Below, piece after piece: positions 33,987 through 44,379 of a stretch of 64,000 nt of DNA. Origin of the DNA: CBDIBC01 sp965276635 (GTDB lineage: Bacteria; Actinomycetota; Acidimicrobiia; Acidimicrobiales; Palsa-688); assembly GCA_965276635.1 (NCBI GenBank), contig CBDIBC010000005.1, forward strand, positions 1,612,001-1,676,000. The letters run 5' to 3'. The position numbers and the translations under genes are program-made. The notes under the pieces are model-generated. The model was not told where the DNA came from and made no database searches. It was given only the letters and a program-made list of their open reading frames with translations. The first letter of the stretch is position 1. Each line of letters opens with the position of its first letter.

Positions 33987-34985
33987 ATGGCGACCGTCCG
34001 CCCGCTGGCCGCCGCTGCTGCCGGACTTGTTGTCGCCGTCCTCGTGGCTGCCGCGCTCGCCGGATGTGGCTCCCGGGCGGAACCGCCCGCTGAGCGGCTC
34101 CGGCCGGCGACGGTCGGCCCGATGACGACCGGCGCACCACGGCCGTCGACGGCCGGCAGCGTGTCCCAGGCGCCGACGACGACCGCCGCGCCGGCGCCCC
34201 CGTACGCACTGGTCTCGGGGACCCTGCCGCTCGTCGATCCCAGCCGCCCGACGGTGAGCCACGGGCAGACCGTGGCCCTCTCCCGGGCCCTGCCCACCTT
34301 GTGGTGGGCACCGGCCAGGCCCGGTCGTTGGCCGCTTATCGTCTTCGCCCACGGCTACCAGGTGGGGCCGTCCCCGTACGTGACGCTCCTCCAGGCGTGG
34401 GCCAGTGCCGGTTACGTGGTGGTCGCCCCCGAGCTCCCGCTCACCGATGCGGACGTGGCCGGCACCAACCTCGACGAGAATGACATCAACAATCAACCCG
34501 CGGATCTACGGTTCGTGGCCGACACCGTGACCGATCCGGACGACCGGCTGTCGGCCCGGATCGACCCGACCAGGGTGATCGTGGCCGGCCACAGCGACGG
34601 CGCCGAGACTGCGTTGGCCGCCAGCACCCAGGCGGCGCCCGCCGGGGAGCCGGTGTGGCGCGCCGTGCTGGCCATGTCGGTGGCAGCCCTGCCCGGGGTG
34701 GCCCGCAGCGCGAACCCGCCGATCCTCGTCACCCAGGGCACCGCAGACGAAACCAACCCCCTGGCCGAAGGCGTGGCCGCCTGGCAGGCGGCCAGCAGCC
34801 CGAAGTACCTGCAGCTGCTGGACGGCGCCGGACACCTCCCGCCGTTGGAGGCCGGCAGCCCCTGGTTGCCGGCCCTGGAGCGGACGACCCTGGCCTTCTT
34901 CGCCCTGGCCCTGGGCCCGGGATCGTCCGCCGCGTTGCTGGCCGCCGGCAACGATCCGCCGATGACGACCCTGCAGGCTGGTTAG
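33987..34985 (+). CDS. Secreted lipoprotein with alpha/beta hydrolase (esterase/PET-hydrolase-like) domain
   Basis: 332 aa. Lipoprotein signal LVVAVLVAAALAGC puts the lipidated Cys at residue 27. A Thr/Pro/Ala linker (about 30-75) leads to the hydrolase: WPLIVFAHGYQVGPSPYVTL, WASAGYVVVAPELP, nucleophile elbow VIVAGHSDGAETALAAS (GHSDG), acid region LVTQGTADETNP, and His in LDGAGHLPPLE. Membrane-anchored extracellular esterase; substrate unknown. ATG 33987. Confidence 0.85.
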   Translation: MATVRPLAAAAAGLVVAVLVAAALAGCGSRAEPPAERLRPATVGPMTTGAPRPSTAGSVSQAPTTTAAPAPPYALVSGTLPLVDPSRPTVSHGQTVALSRALPTLWWAPARPGRWPLIVFAHGYQVGPSPYVTLLQAWASAGYVVVAPELPLTDADVAGTNLDENDINNQPADLRFVADTVTDPDDRLSARIDPTRVIVAGHSDGAETALAASTQAAPAGEPVWRAVLAMSVAALPGVARSANPPILVTQGTADETNPLAEGVAAWQAASSPKYLQLLDGAGHLPPLEAGSPWLPALERTTLAFFALALGPGSSAALLAAGNDPPMTTLQAG

Positions 34986-35016
34986 CAGGGCGCGTCAATG
35001 CGCCCGCCACGACGAC

Positions 35017-36201
35017 TCAGCTGGCCCGGACCACCAGGGCGTCGCCCTGGCCGCCGCCTCCGCAGAGGGCGGCCACCCCCAGCCCGCCGCCGCGGCGGCG
35101 CAGCTCGTGGAGGAGCGTGAGCGCCAACCGGTTCCCCGATGCGCCGATGGGATGGCCGAGGGCGACGGCCCCGCCGTTGACGTTCACCACGTCCTCGCTG
35201 AGGCCCAGCTCGTCCATCGAGCCCAACGCCACGGCCGCGAAGGCCTCGTTGAACTCGAAGAGGTCCACCTCGGACACTGATGCCCCGATCCGGTCGAGCG
35301 CCTTGGCCGTCGAGCGCGACGGCTGGGTGAGCAGGCAGGTGTCGGGGCCGGCCACCATGCCGTAGGAGAGGATCTCCCCGAGCGGTACCACGCCGTAGCG
35401 CTCGGCGGCCGCCTTCGACATGACGACCACGGCCGAGGCGCCGTCGGAGATCTGGCTGGCGTTGCCAGCCGTGATGGTGCCCGTCGGGCTGAACGCCGGA
35501 CGCAGGTCACCGAGGGCCTCGGGTGTGGTGCCCGGGCGGACGCCCTCGTCGACTTCGATCACCACGGGGTCACCCTTGCGCTGCGGTATCTCCACCGGGA
35601 CGATCTCGGCGCCCAGCACCCCGTCCTTGGTCGCCCGGGCGGCCCGCTCGTGCGACGTGGCGGCGAAGGCGTCCTGGCGGTCCCTGGTGATCTCGGGGAA
35701 GCGCGGCAGGTAGCGCTCGGTGTCGAGGCCCATGGCCTCGTGGGTCATGGCGTCCTCCAGGCCGTCGAACATGACCGTGTCCTCGATCGTCGAGGGGCCC
35801 AACCGGTACCCACCGCGCGCCCCGCGCAGCAGGTGCGGCGCGGCCGTCATGGACTCCATGCCGCCGGCCACCACCACGTCGGCGTCGCCGGCGGCGATCA
35901 TCAGGTCGGCCTGGTAGATGGCGTTCAGTCCGGACAGGCACACCTTGTTGACCACCGTCGCCGGGGTGGTGGCGGGGATGCCGGCCCGGATGGCTGCCTG
36001 GCGGGCCGGGATCTGCCCGGTGCCGGCCAGCAGCACCTGCCCCATGATCACGTAGTCCACCTCGTCGGCGGGCACCCCGGCCCGCTCGAGGGCGGCCCGG
36101 ATGGCGATGGTCCCGAGGTCCGCGGCGCTCAGCGTGGCATACGCGCCCGACAGCTTGCCGATGGGGGTGCGGGCTCCCGCGACGATGACCGATCCTGGCA
36201 C
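35017..36201 (-). CDS. Acetyl-CoA C-acyltransferase (thiolase)
   Basis: 394 aa, full length. The nucleophilic Cys88 is in VNKVCLSGLNAIYQADL, the His in ALGHPIGASGNRLAL, and the second Cys in ALCGGGGQGDALVV; NEAFAAVALGSM is the usual core. Such enzymes condense or cleave acetoacetyl-CoA or longer 3-ketoacyl-CoA. Biosynthetic against degradative role is not resolvable. Divergent from the epimerase gene (160 bp gap). Confidence 0.92.
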   Translation of the reverse strand: MPGSVIVAGARTPIGKLSGAYATLSAADLGTIAIRAALERAGVPADEVDYVIMGQVLLAGTGQIPARQAAIRAGIPATTPATVVNKVCLSGLNAIYQADLMIAAGDADVVVAGGMESMTAAPHLLRGARGGYRLGPSTIEDTVMFDGLEDAMTHEAMGLDTERYLPRFPEITRDRQDAFAATSHERAARATKDGVLGAEIVPVEIPQRKGDPVVIEVDEGVRPGTTPEALGDLRPAFSPTGTITAGNASQISDGASAVVVMSKAAAERYGVVPLGEILSYGMVAGPDTCLLTQPSRSTAKALDRIGASVSEVDLFEFNEAFAAVALGSMDELGLSEDVVNVNGGAVALGHPIGASGNRLALTLLHELRRRGGGLGVAALCGGGGQGDALVVRAS

Positions 36202-36362
36202 TGATATTCCTCCTGGAGGCGTGGACCACCCATTCTAGGAGCGCGGGCGAACGAGACGGCACCGACGGCATCCGCCGTGAACCGCCTGACAGCCATGTCC
36301 TGGACGGCTGATTCCGTCGCCCACCCGGCCCTTTGCCCGACCCTCCAGTACCCTGAGCAAGC

Positions 36363-36782
36363 ATGAGTGATACCGCGAGCGGTCTGCTGACCGAGATCGA
36401 CCATGTGGCCATTGCCGTGCGCGATCTCGACGCGGCGATCACCTGGTACCGGGACTCGTTCGGCGCCACCGTCGCCCACCGCGAGGTCGTCGACCACGAC
36501 GGCGTGGAGGAGGCCCTGCTCGCCGTCGCCGACTCTTACGTGCAGCTGCTCACGCCGACGCGCGACGACTCGACCGTGGCCAAGTACCTGGAGACCAAGG
36601 GCGAGGGGCTCCACCACATCGGCTATCGCGTTGCCGACTGCGCCGCCGCCCTCGACGCGGTCACGGCGAGCGGCGCGCGCGCCATCGATCAGGCCCCCCG
36701 GCCCGGCTCCCGAGGCACCACCGTCGCCTTCCTCCACCCCAAGACGTCCTTCGGCACGCTCATCGAGCTGGTGCAGGAGTAG
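36363..36782 (+). CDS. mce: Methylmalonyl-CoA epimerase
   Basis: 139 aa vicinal-oxygen-chelate protein. EIDHVAIAVRDLDAAITWYR holds the first metal His, GEGLHHIGYRVADCAAALDA the second, and TLIELVQE the Glu. RPGSRGTTVAFLHPKTSFG is typical of the epimerase. Interconverts the two methylmalonyl-CoA epimers in propionyl-CoA use, consistent with pccB/accE nearby. The next gene begins 4 bp downstream. Confidence 0.9.
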   Translation: MSDTASGLLTEIDHVAIAVRDLDAAITWYRDSFGATVAHREVVDHDGVEEALLAVADSYVQLLTPTRDDSTVAKYLETKGEGLHHIGYRVADCAAALDAVTASGARAIDQAPRPGSRGTTVAFLHPKTSFGTLIELVQE

Positions 36783-36786
36783 CGGG

Positions 36787-37731
36787 ATGTCCACCACGCT
36801 CGCCGCCGGGCTGAAGTCGAACGACGCCTGCTGGTGCGGCAGCGGGCGCAAGTACAAGCGCTGCCACAAGGGCAAGGAGGGTCGCGTCCTACCCGGCCAC
36901 GTCAGCCCCATGCGCACGGTGGCCGCCCACATCCCGCCCACCCCGTACTACGAGTCGGGCCGGCCGCCGCGGACCGACGAGGCCATGGTGAAGAGCGCCG
37001 AGACGATCGCCAGCATGCGTGTGGCCGGGCGCATCGCCGCCGAGGTGCTGGCTGTCACCGGCGCCGCCGTGCGCCCCGGTGTCACCACCGAGGAACTCGA
37101 CATCGTCGCCCATCAGGCGTACATCGAGCGCGGGTCGTTCCCCTCCACCTTGAACTATCACGGCTACCCGAAGGCCGTCTGCACATCGGTCAACGAGGTC
37201 ATCTGCCACGGCATCCCCGACGACCGTCCACTGGAGGACGGCGACATCGTGAACATCGACGTGACTGCCTACATCGGCGGCGTCCACGGCGACACCAACG
37301 CCACGTTCGGCTGCGGCGACGTCGACGTGGTGTCGCAGCGCCTGATCGCGGTCACCCGCGAGTGTCGCCAGCTCGGCATCGAGGCGGTGCGGCCCGGGCG
37401 CCCCATCTCCGACGTGGGCCGGGCCATCCAGGACCATGCCGAGGCGCACGACTACGGGGTCGTCCGCATGTTCGTCGGGCACGGCATCGGGGGCCAGTTC
37501 CACATGGGCCCCTCCGTGCCGCACTACTACACACCCGAGGCATCGACGATCATGGAGCCCGGCATGACGTTCACCATCGAGCCCATGATCACCCTCGGCA
37601 CGTGGCGCGAGAAGATGTGGGACAACGGTTGGACCGCGGTCACCGCCGACGGGCAGCGCACCGCGCAGTTCGAGCACACCCTGGTCGTCACCGACCACGG
37701 GGTCGAGGTGCTCACCCCCGAACCGGTCTGA
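36787..37731 (+). CDS. map: Type I methionine aminopeptidase with N-terminal SEC-C zinc motif
   Basis: Removes initiator Met. 314 aa. N-terminal SEC-C-type motif NDACWCGSGRKYKRCHKGKE (residues 12-31), then a short linker and the pita-bread domain. Metal ligands: Asp pair in VNIDVTAYIGGVHGDTNATF, His in VGHGIGGQFHMGP, Glu in FTIEPMITLG, Glu in TAQFEHTLVVT. YHGYPKAVCTSVNEVICHGI is the MetAP1 signature. Starts 4 bp after mce. Confidence 0.92.
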   Translation: MSTTLAAGLKSNDACWCGSGRKYKRCHKGKEGRVLPGHVSPMRTVAAHIPPTPYYESGRPPRTDEAMVKSAETIASMRVAGRIAAEVLAVTGAAVRPGVTTEELDIVAHQAYIERGSFPSTLNYHGYPKAVCTSVNEVICHGIPDDRPLEDGDIVNIDVTAYIGGVHGDTNATFGCGDVDVVSQRLIAVTRECRQLGIEAVRPGRPISDVGRAIQDHAEAHDYGVVRMFVGHGIGGQFHMGPSVPHYYTPEASTIMEPGMTFTIEPMITLGTWREKMWDNGWTAVTADGQRTAQFEHTLVVTDHGVEVLTPEPV

Positions 37732-37739
37732 TCCCGGCG

Positions 37740-38273
37740 GTGGGCGGGGACCAGGCCCGGCGGGTCGTGGCCAGGCGGGTCGTGGCCAGGCTGGCCGTCT
37801 GGATCGAGCCCGACGACGACCCGTCCGCCGCCATCTACGGCACCATCATCGGCGGAGCCCTGCTCGCGGTGGAGAGCGCCCGCCGGGAGTCGTCGGTCGA
37901 GGCCGCCGGCGCCGTCCTGGTCACCCTGTTCCTGTTCTACCTCGCCCACGCCTACTCGGCGGCGCTGGAGGCGCGGTTGCAGGCGGGCCGGCGCCAGACC
38001 CTCGCCGAGCTGGTCGGCGTGGCCCGCCACGAGGCCGGGCTCATCAAGGGGGCCCTCGTCCCGCTCGTGGTGCTGCTCCTGGCCCGAGCGGCCAGCGGCT
38101 CCGCCCACACGGCCGTGCTCGCCGCCCTCACCGCGTCGGCGGTGCTCCTCGTCCTCCTGGAGCTGATCGCCGGGCTGCGGAGCCGGCTCAGCGGGCGGGA
38201 GCTGGTTGCCCAGGTCGTCGTCGGTGCCGTGCTCGGGGTCGGCGTCCTGGTGGTGCAGACGTTGGCCCACTGA
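37740..38273 (+). CDS. Small integral membrane protein, function unknown
   Basis: 177 aa from GTG 37740, 8 bp after map. Four predicted hydrophobic segments: AIYGTIIGGALLAV, AGAVLVTLFLFYLAHAYSAA, ALVPLVVLLLARAA, AVLAALTASAVLLVLLELIA, and a final VVGAVLGVGVLVVQTLAH. An RRVVARRVVARLAV start derives from a short DNA repeat. No family recognised. Confidence 0.7.
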   Translation: MGGDQARRVVARRVVARLAVWIEPDDDPSAAIYGTIIGGALLAVESARRESSVEAAGAVLVTLFLFYLAHAYSAALEARLQAGRRQTLAELVGVARHEAGLIKGALVPLVVLLLARAASGSAHTAVLAALTASAVLLVLLELIAGLRSRLSGRELVAQVVVGAVLGVGVLVVQTLAH

Positions 38274-38368
38274 GGCGAGTTGCCGTCCCGGTCCCTTTCC
38301 ATTCCCGAGCGTCGCGGCAGGCGGGGCCGGGGTCGATCCGACCGGGCGTGCGCAGGCCACCGGCAATG

Positions 38369-38425
38369 CGTCGGGCGGTCGGCAGGGCGTCGGGCGGTCG
38401 GCAGGGCGTCGGGTGGGTCGGCTCA
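38369..38425. repeat. 19-bp GC-rich tandem repeat, about 2.5 copies
   Basis: gcgtcgggcggtcggcagg at 38369 and again at 38388, with a third decayed copy gcgtcgggtgggtcgg at 38407. It stands in the 224-bp gap 38274-38497 between two convergent genes, in which I find no other feature. Confidence 0.8.
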
Positions 38426-38497
38426 GGCCGGGGGCGCGGGTTGGGGCGCCTGCCGGGCGTGGTGTGGGTCGGGCGTCAGGCTCGCTGGCGGAGCGGG

Positions 38498-39373
38498 TCA
38501 GGGGGGCGGCAGGGCGTCGATCTGCCGGGGGTCGGTGAACACCTGGGCGTGGATGCCGAGGCGACGGGCGGCGTCCACGTTCGCGGGCCGGTCGTCGAAG
38601 AACCACACCTCGCCGGGCGCGGCACCCAGGGCATCCAGGGCGGCCAGGTAGCAGGCCGGGTCCGGCTTGATGGCCCGCAGGTCGCAGCTGAACAGCCGGG
38701 GCCCGAAGGGGTCCAGCCAGGGCCGGGCGTCGATGGCCCGGGCCACCTCGTGCGGTGCGTTGGACAGGATGGCGGGTGCCCAACCCCGCTCGGCGGCCGC
38801 CGCCACCGCCCGCAGGGATGCCGGGTTCGGGTGGAGCCAACCGGCGGTATCGACGTCGATGAGCCGGGCCAGGAGATCGGGGTCGACCGTGCTCGGTCCG
38901 GGCGGATGGGCGCCGGGCGGATGGCGGTCGGCCAGCTCGGGCCGGCGGCCGTCGGGCGGGCTGCCGTCGGGCCGGTCGACGATGGGTGAGTGTTCGACGG
39001 GCGGGCTGGCGTCGGGCCGGTCGACGATGGGTGAGTGGTCGACGAGCGGGTGGTCGTCGGGCCGGTCGACGTCGGGTGATTGGTCGACGAGCGGGTGGTC
39101 GACGAGCGGGTGGTCGTCGGGCCGGTCGACGATGGGCGGGTGGTCGACGAGCGGGTGGTCGTCGGGCCGGTCGACGATGGGCGGGTGGTCGACGACAGTG
39201 GCCCAGTAGGCGGCGGCGTCGAGGTCGCCCCGGTCGTAGGCCGGTCGTTGGTCCCAGTAGCGCACCTCGAGCTGGGCGATCGACAGGTGACAGAGTTCGG
39301 CCAGCCGGGACGCGGTGCCGGCTGGCGGCGGGAGGCACAACACCTCGCCGTAATCGCAGAGCAGCCAGGTCAC
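38498..39373 (-). CDS. HAD-superfamily hydrolase with an inserted repeat in the cap
   Basis: 291 aa from GTG 39373, overlapping the MFS gene stop by 4 bp. N-terminal motif I WLLCDYGEVLCLPPPAG (DxGxVL type), motif II ILSNAPHEVARAI, motif III in LRAIKPDPACYLAALDAL, motif IV VWFFDDRPANVDAARRLGIH. Between residues about 60 and 145 the cap is interrupted by tandem 15-residue units (VDHPPIVDRPDDHPL-like). Substrate unknown; epoxide hydrolase- or phosphoglycolate-type members look alike. Confidence 0.82.
   Translation of the reverse strand: MTWLLCDYGEVLCLPPPAGTASRLAELCHLSIAQLEVRYWDQRPAYDRGDLDAAAYWATVVDHPPIVDRPDDHPLVDHPPIVDRPDDHPLVDHPLVDQSPDVDRPDDHPLVDHSPIVDRPDASPPVEHSPIVDRPDGSPPDGRRPELADRHPPGAHPPGPSTVDPDLLARLIDVDTAGWLHPNPASLRAVAAAAERGWAPAILSNAPHEVARAIDARPWLDPFGPRLFSCDLRAIKPDPACYLAALDALGAAPGEVWFFDDRPANVDAARRLGIHAQVFTDPRQIDALPPP
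38955..39200 (-). repeat. 45-bp tandem repeats inside the HAD gene
   Basis: Five full 45-bp units and a 15-bp partial encode 15-residue blocks: VDHPPIVDRPDDHPL twice, VDHPL, VDQSPDVDRPDDHPL, VDHSPIVDRPDASPP and VEHSPIVDRPDGSPP. Units on the right end are identical; those near 38960 are diverged. Frame is kept. Confidence 0.9.
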
Positions 39374-40614
39374 AGCACGCGCTCCCCGGGCGCCATGCGG
39401 GGCTCGACCGGGCCCGGAGGGGTCCCCCGGTCGAGGGTCGGGGCCAGGATGGCGGCCACCACGGCAACGACCACCACGGTGGCCAAGGCTCCAGCCAAGC
39501 CCACCAGGTCGGCGAGGAAGCCGATGATCGGCGGTCCCGCCATCAGCCCGACGTACCCGGCCGAGGTCACCAGCGCCAGCGACGGCCCGGCGCTCGCGCC
39601 CAGCCGGGAGGCCGAGGTGAACACCAGCGGGACGGCAACCGACAGGCCGATCCCGAGCACGGCGAAGCCGACCAGCCCGGCTGCCGGGCGGCCGATCAGC
39701 AGGGCGGCGCCGAAGCCGCCGGCGGCCACCAGCGTCGACAACCGGACCAGGGTCACCACGCCCAGGCGATGGGCGAGGCGATCCCCGCTCAGGCGGCCGA
39801 TGGCCATGGCCGTGGCGAACACGGTGTAGCCGAGTGCCGCCAGCCCGGCCGAGGAGCCGAGCGACGTGTGGAGGTAGACCGCACTCCAGTCGTTGGCCGC
39901 CCCCTCGGCCAGGAAGCACCCGAACGCCACCGCGGCCAGCGCAACCAGGCTCCACGTGAGCTTCGGCATGTGGCGGTGCCCAGCCGCCGGTGCCGAATGG
40001 GGCAACGAGTCGCCCGGCGCCGGGGCGTGGCGCGGTAGGACGCCTATCGCGATCCAGCCGCCGGCCAGGACGACCGCCCCGCCGACACCGAGGTGCCAGC
40101 CCACCGACACCGACGTGGCTGCCGCCAGCGCCCCGATGCCGGCGCCGCTCAAGCCGCCGACGCTGTAGGCGGCGTGAAACCCGGACATGAGCCGGCGGCC
40201 CGAGCGGTCCTGCACCGCCGCCGCCTCGGTGTTCATGGCCACGTCGACGATGCCGAGGCCGACACCCCACACCAGGAGCACGGCGAACAGCTGCCAGGTG
40301 GCATCGACCACGGCGACCAGCGGTAAGGCGCCGGCGAAGGGCACCAGGCCGATTGCCATCATCCGTCGCGGCGGCACGCAGGTGAGCGCCGCCCCCACCG
40401 CCGGCATGGCCGCCACGCAGCCCACCGCCGGGCCCAGCAGGGCCAGCCCCAGCTGGCCAGCCGACAGGTGGAGCGCGCCCTTGACGGCGGGGATGCGAGC
40501 CGCCCAGCTGGCGCTGAACAGGCCCAGCGCGAAGAACACCGCGGTCACCGACCACCGGCTCCGTCGCCGCTCGTGGCCGCCGGGGCGGACATCGACCGCG
40601 CTGGAGACCGCCAT
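39370..40614 (-). CDS. Major facilitator superfamily transporter
   Basis: 414 aa from ATG 40614. About 12 hydrophobic segments, e.g. WSVTAVFFALGLFSASWAAR, LFAVLLVWGVGLGIVDVAM, GFHAAYSVGGLSGAGIGALA, VALAAVAFGCFLAEGAANDW. The motif WSAVYL and GEGAAN-like FLAEGAANDW resembles the FucP/YbjJ-type MFS subgroup. Substrate unknown. Translationally coupled to the HAD gene. Confidence 0.82.
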   Translation of the reverse strand: MAVSSAVDVRPGGHERRRSRWSVTAVFFALGLFSASWAARIPAVKGALHLSAGQLGLALLGPAVGCVAAMPAVGAALTCVPPRRMMAIGLVPFAGALPLVAVVDATWQLFAVLLVWGVGLGIVDVAMNTEAAAVQDRSGRRLMSGFHAAYSVGGLSGAGIGALAAATSVSVGWHLGVGGAVVLAGGWIAIGVLPRHAPAPGDSLPHSAPAAGHRHMPKLTWSLVALAAVAFGCFLAEGAANDWSAVYLHTSLGSSAGLAALGYTVFATAMAIGRLSGDRLAHRLGVVTLVRLSTLVAAGGFGAALLIGRPAAGLVGFAVLGIGLSVAVPLVFTSASRLGASAGPSLALVTSAGYVGLMAGPPIIGFLADLVGLAGALATVVVVAVVAAILAPTLDRGTPPGPVEPRMAPGERVL

Positions 40615-40867
40615 GCTCCGACGGTATCGGGGCACGAGGTCGTTTGCCTGGGGCCCGGCATCCCGCACGCCGCCGGCCGGTTGCGGAAGGAAGTGCACAG
40701 GAGTCTGACGGCGCCGGGCAAAGGTGCGCGGTTGGTCGGCGCCAGGGCTGAGCATGTGCACGCCGATCGTCTGCGCCCCGAGTCTGGTGTGCACATGGTC
40801 GTCGAGCTCCTGGTGGGCCGGTGCGACGGGCTCACGGGGCCAGGTGGGTTTCTGTCACGCTGGCTCG

Positions 40868-41749
40868 GTGAAGGTCCATCTGGTCGACGGCACCTACGAG
40901 TTGTTCCGCTACTTCTTCGCCTTGCCGTCGCACCAGACCGCCGCGGGGGAGGAGGTCTCGGCGACGCGAGGGGTGTTGGCGTCACTGCTGGGGATGCTCG
41001 CCGGGCGGGAGCGGGCCACCCACATCGGGGTGGCGACGGATCACGTGATCGAGTCGTGGCGCAACGAGCGCTGGCCGGGCTACAAGACCGGCGCCGGCAT
41101 CGACCCGATGCTTCGGGCCCAGTTCCCGCTGCTGGAGGAGGCCCTGGCCGCCATGGGCGTGGTGGTCTGGCCCATGGTCGAGCGGGAGGCCGACGATGCC
41201 CTGGCCAGCGCGGCGGCCATCGCCGCCGCCGATCCCGGGGTCGACCAGGTGGTGATCTGCACACCCGACAAGGACCTCGGCCAGTGCGTCATGGGCAACC
41301 GGGTCGTGCAGCTGGACCGCCGCCACAGCACCACCATGGGCGAGGACGGTATCCGGGCCAAGTTCGGCGTCTCACCGGGATCGATACCCGACTGGCTCGC
41401 CCTCGTCGGCGACAGCGCCGATGGCTTCCCTGGCCTGCCCGGATGGGGCCCGAAGTCCGCGGCCACCGTCCTGGCCCGCTACGGCACCATCGAGGCGGTG
41501 CCCGTCCTCGGGGCGCGATGGGACGTCGAGGTCAGGGGCGCGCAGAAGCTGGCGGCCACCCTCGCCGACCAACGAGATCTGGCCCTGCTGTTCCGGGAGC
41601 TGGCCACCCTGGTCCTGGACCCGCCGGTCGTGGCCTCGGTGGACGAGCTGCGATGGGCCGGGCCCCGCCCCGATTTCGCAGCGATGTGCCGGCGACTGGA
41701 GGCCCCCGACCTGGTCGACCGAGCCGAGCGGGTGGCGTCCGGGACCTGA
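40868..41749 (+). CDS. 5'-3' exonuclease (FEN-like, stand-alone)
   Basis: 293 aa from GTG 40868. PIN-like start VHLVDGTYELFRYFFALPS, acidic cluster EREADDALASAAAIA and CTPDKDLGQCVMG, and the H3TH DNA-binding motif SIPDWLALVGDSADGFPGLPGWGPKSA. This resembles the 5' nuclease domain of DNA polymerase I without the polymerase. May act on flaps in repair. Confidence 0.85.
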   Translation: MKVHLVDGTYELFRYFFALPSHQTAAGEEVSATRGVLASLLGMLAGRERATHIGVATDHVIESWRNERWPGYKTGAGIDPMLRAQFPLLEEALAAMGVVVWPMVEREADDALASAAAIAAADPGVDQVVICTPDKDLGQCVMGNRVVQLDRRHSTTMGEDGIRAKFGVSPGSIPDWLALVGDSADGFPGLPGWGPKSAATVLARYGTIEAVPVLGARWDVEVRGAQKLAATLADQRDLALLFRELATLVLDPPVVASVDELRWAGPRPDFAAMCRRLEAPDLVDRAERVASGT

Positions 41750-41776
41750 GGGCGTACCGGTGCCCTACCCGGCCGA

Positions 41777-41822
41777 ATTGTGTTCGATTTTGGTCATCAG
41801 GAGATACCAAATCGAACACAAT
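41777..41822. terminator. AT-rich 17-bp stem-loop between convergent genes
   Basis: Arms attgtgttcgattttggt (41777-41794) and accaaatcgaacacaat (41806-41822) are complementary apart from one extra T, with loop catcaggagat. It is far more AT-rich than the surroundings. It sits 27 bp after the exonuclease stop and about 105 bp from the end of the convergent aat gene, so a bidirectional terminator is plausible. A protein site or mobile remnant is also possible. Confidence 0.55.
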
Positions 41823-41927
41823 CCGGGTAGCGGACTGTCGGGCCGGGGCCGTCGGGCCGACGTGGGCCGCCACCCCGGGTCGCCGGGAGGGTGCCGCTGG
41901 CGTGAGCCCGGCGGCCGGTCGCCGGTG

Positions 41928-42608
41928 TCACGCCCAGCGCACGGTGGCGGGCGCGGCCAGGGCCCCGCCCAGCAGCTCGTGGTAGCGGGCCCGTGACACC
42001 GTCACCGCCCCGAGCGAGCGCAGGTGGTCGGTCGCCCACTGGATGTCGAGGAGGGTGGCGCCGCCCGCTTGCAGCCGGTCCACCAACCCGACCAGGGCCA
42101 CCTTCGACGCGTCCGGCTGACGATGGAACATCGATTCGCCGGCGAACAGCCCGCCGATCGACACGCCGTACAGGCCGCCGACCAGGTGCCCGTCGTGCCA
42201 CGCCTCGACGCTGTGCACCCACCCCAACTCGTGGAGGCGGCGGTAGGAGCGTTTCACGTCCCGGGTTATCCAGGCGCCGGGTCGGCGGCGGTCGGCGCAC
42301 GCCTCCAACACCTCGTCGAACGCGGTGTCCACCCGGACCTCCATGTGCGCCACCGACTTCCGCAGCGATCGCGACACCCGCAGGCCGTCGAGGGGCAGGA
42401 TGCCTCGGGGCTCGGGTGACCACCAGCCCATGACACCCCGGCGGATCGGCATCGGGAACAGCCCCCGGCGGTAGGCGGCCAGGATGGTGCCGGGCTCCAG
42501 GTCGGCGCCGGCGCCGGCCACCTCCGAGTCGCCGGCCATGGCGGCGATGTCGGCGGCGGAGGCCGGGAAGCTCCAACGAGAGGCCGGCGGCTCCGTAGGG
42601 TCGCCCAT
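41928..42608 (-). CDS. aat: Leucyl/phenylalanyl-tRNA-protein transferase
   Basis: 226 aa, normal size. N-end rule enzyme adding Leu or Phe to N-terminal Lys/Arg proteins. ILAAYRRGLFPMPIRRGVMGWWSPEPRGIL is the family hallmark, then FDEVLEACADRRRPGAWITR, YRRLHELGWVHSVEAWHDG, GGLYGVSIGGLFAGESMFHR, LLDIQWATDHLRSLGAVTVSR. ATG 42608. Confidence 0.93.
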   Translation of the reverse strand: MGDPTEPPASRWSFPASAADIAAMAGDSEVAGAGADLEPGTILAAYRRGLFPMPIRRGVMGWWSPEPRGILPLDGLRVSRSLRKSVAHMEVRVDTAFDEVLEACADRRRPGAWITRDVKRSYRRLHELGWVHSVEAWHDGHLVGGLYGVSIGGLFAGESMFHRQPDASKVALVGLVDRLQAGGATLLDIQWATDHLRSLGAVTVSRARYHELLGGALAAPATVRWA

Positions 42609-42810
42609 CTTCGGCAGTCTGGCGCGGGTAGTCCGCCTGTGTGCGGCATCGGCTCCCCACCGACGTACCAGCGACTCATCGTTCGCGCAGTTACCCAGGC
42701 ACGTTGCTGGGCGACGGCGCGAACGATGCGCGGGGCGCCGACGCCCGGTCGCGGCCGACGCGTCGGTCGGATGGGCCGCCTCCCTGTCGCAGCAATTAGC
42801 CTCGGCGCCG

Positions 42811-44375
<1,565 letters not shown>

Positions 44376-44379
<4 letters not shown>

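Noticed and set aside
38498..40555. One long minus-strand frame joining HAD hydrolase to the region antisense or offset to the MFS gene
   Set aside because: Upstream of 39373 this frame has no domain sequence, while the MFS frame in the same DNA has twelve membrane segments. The HAD starts at the GTG overlapping the MFS stop.
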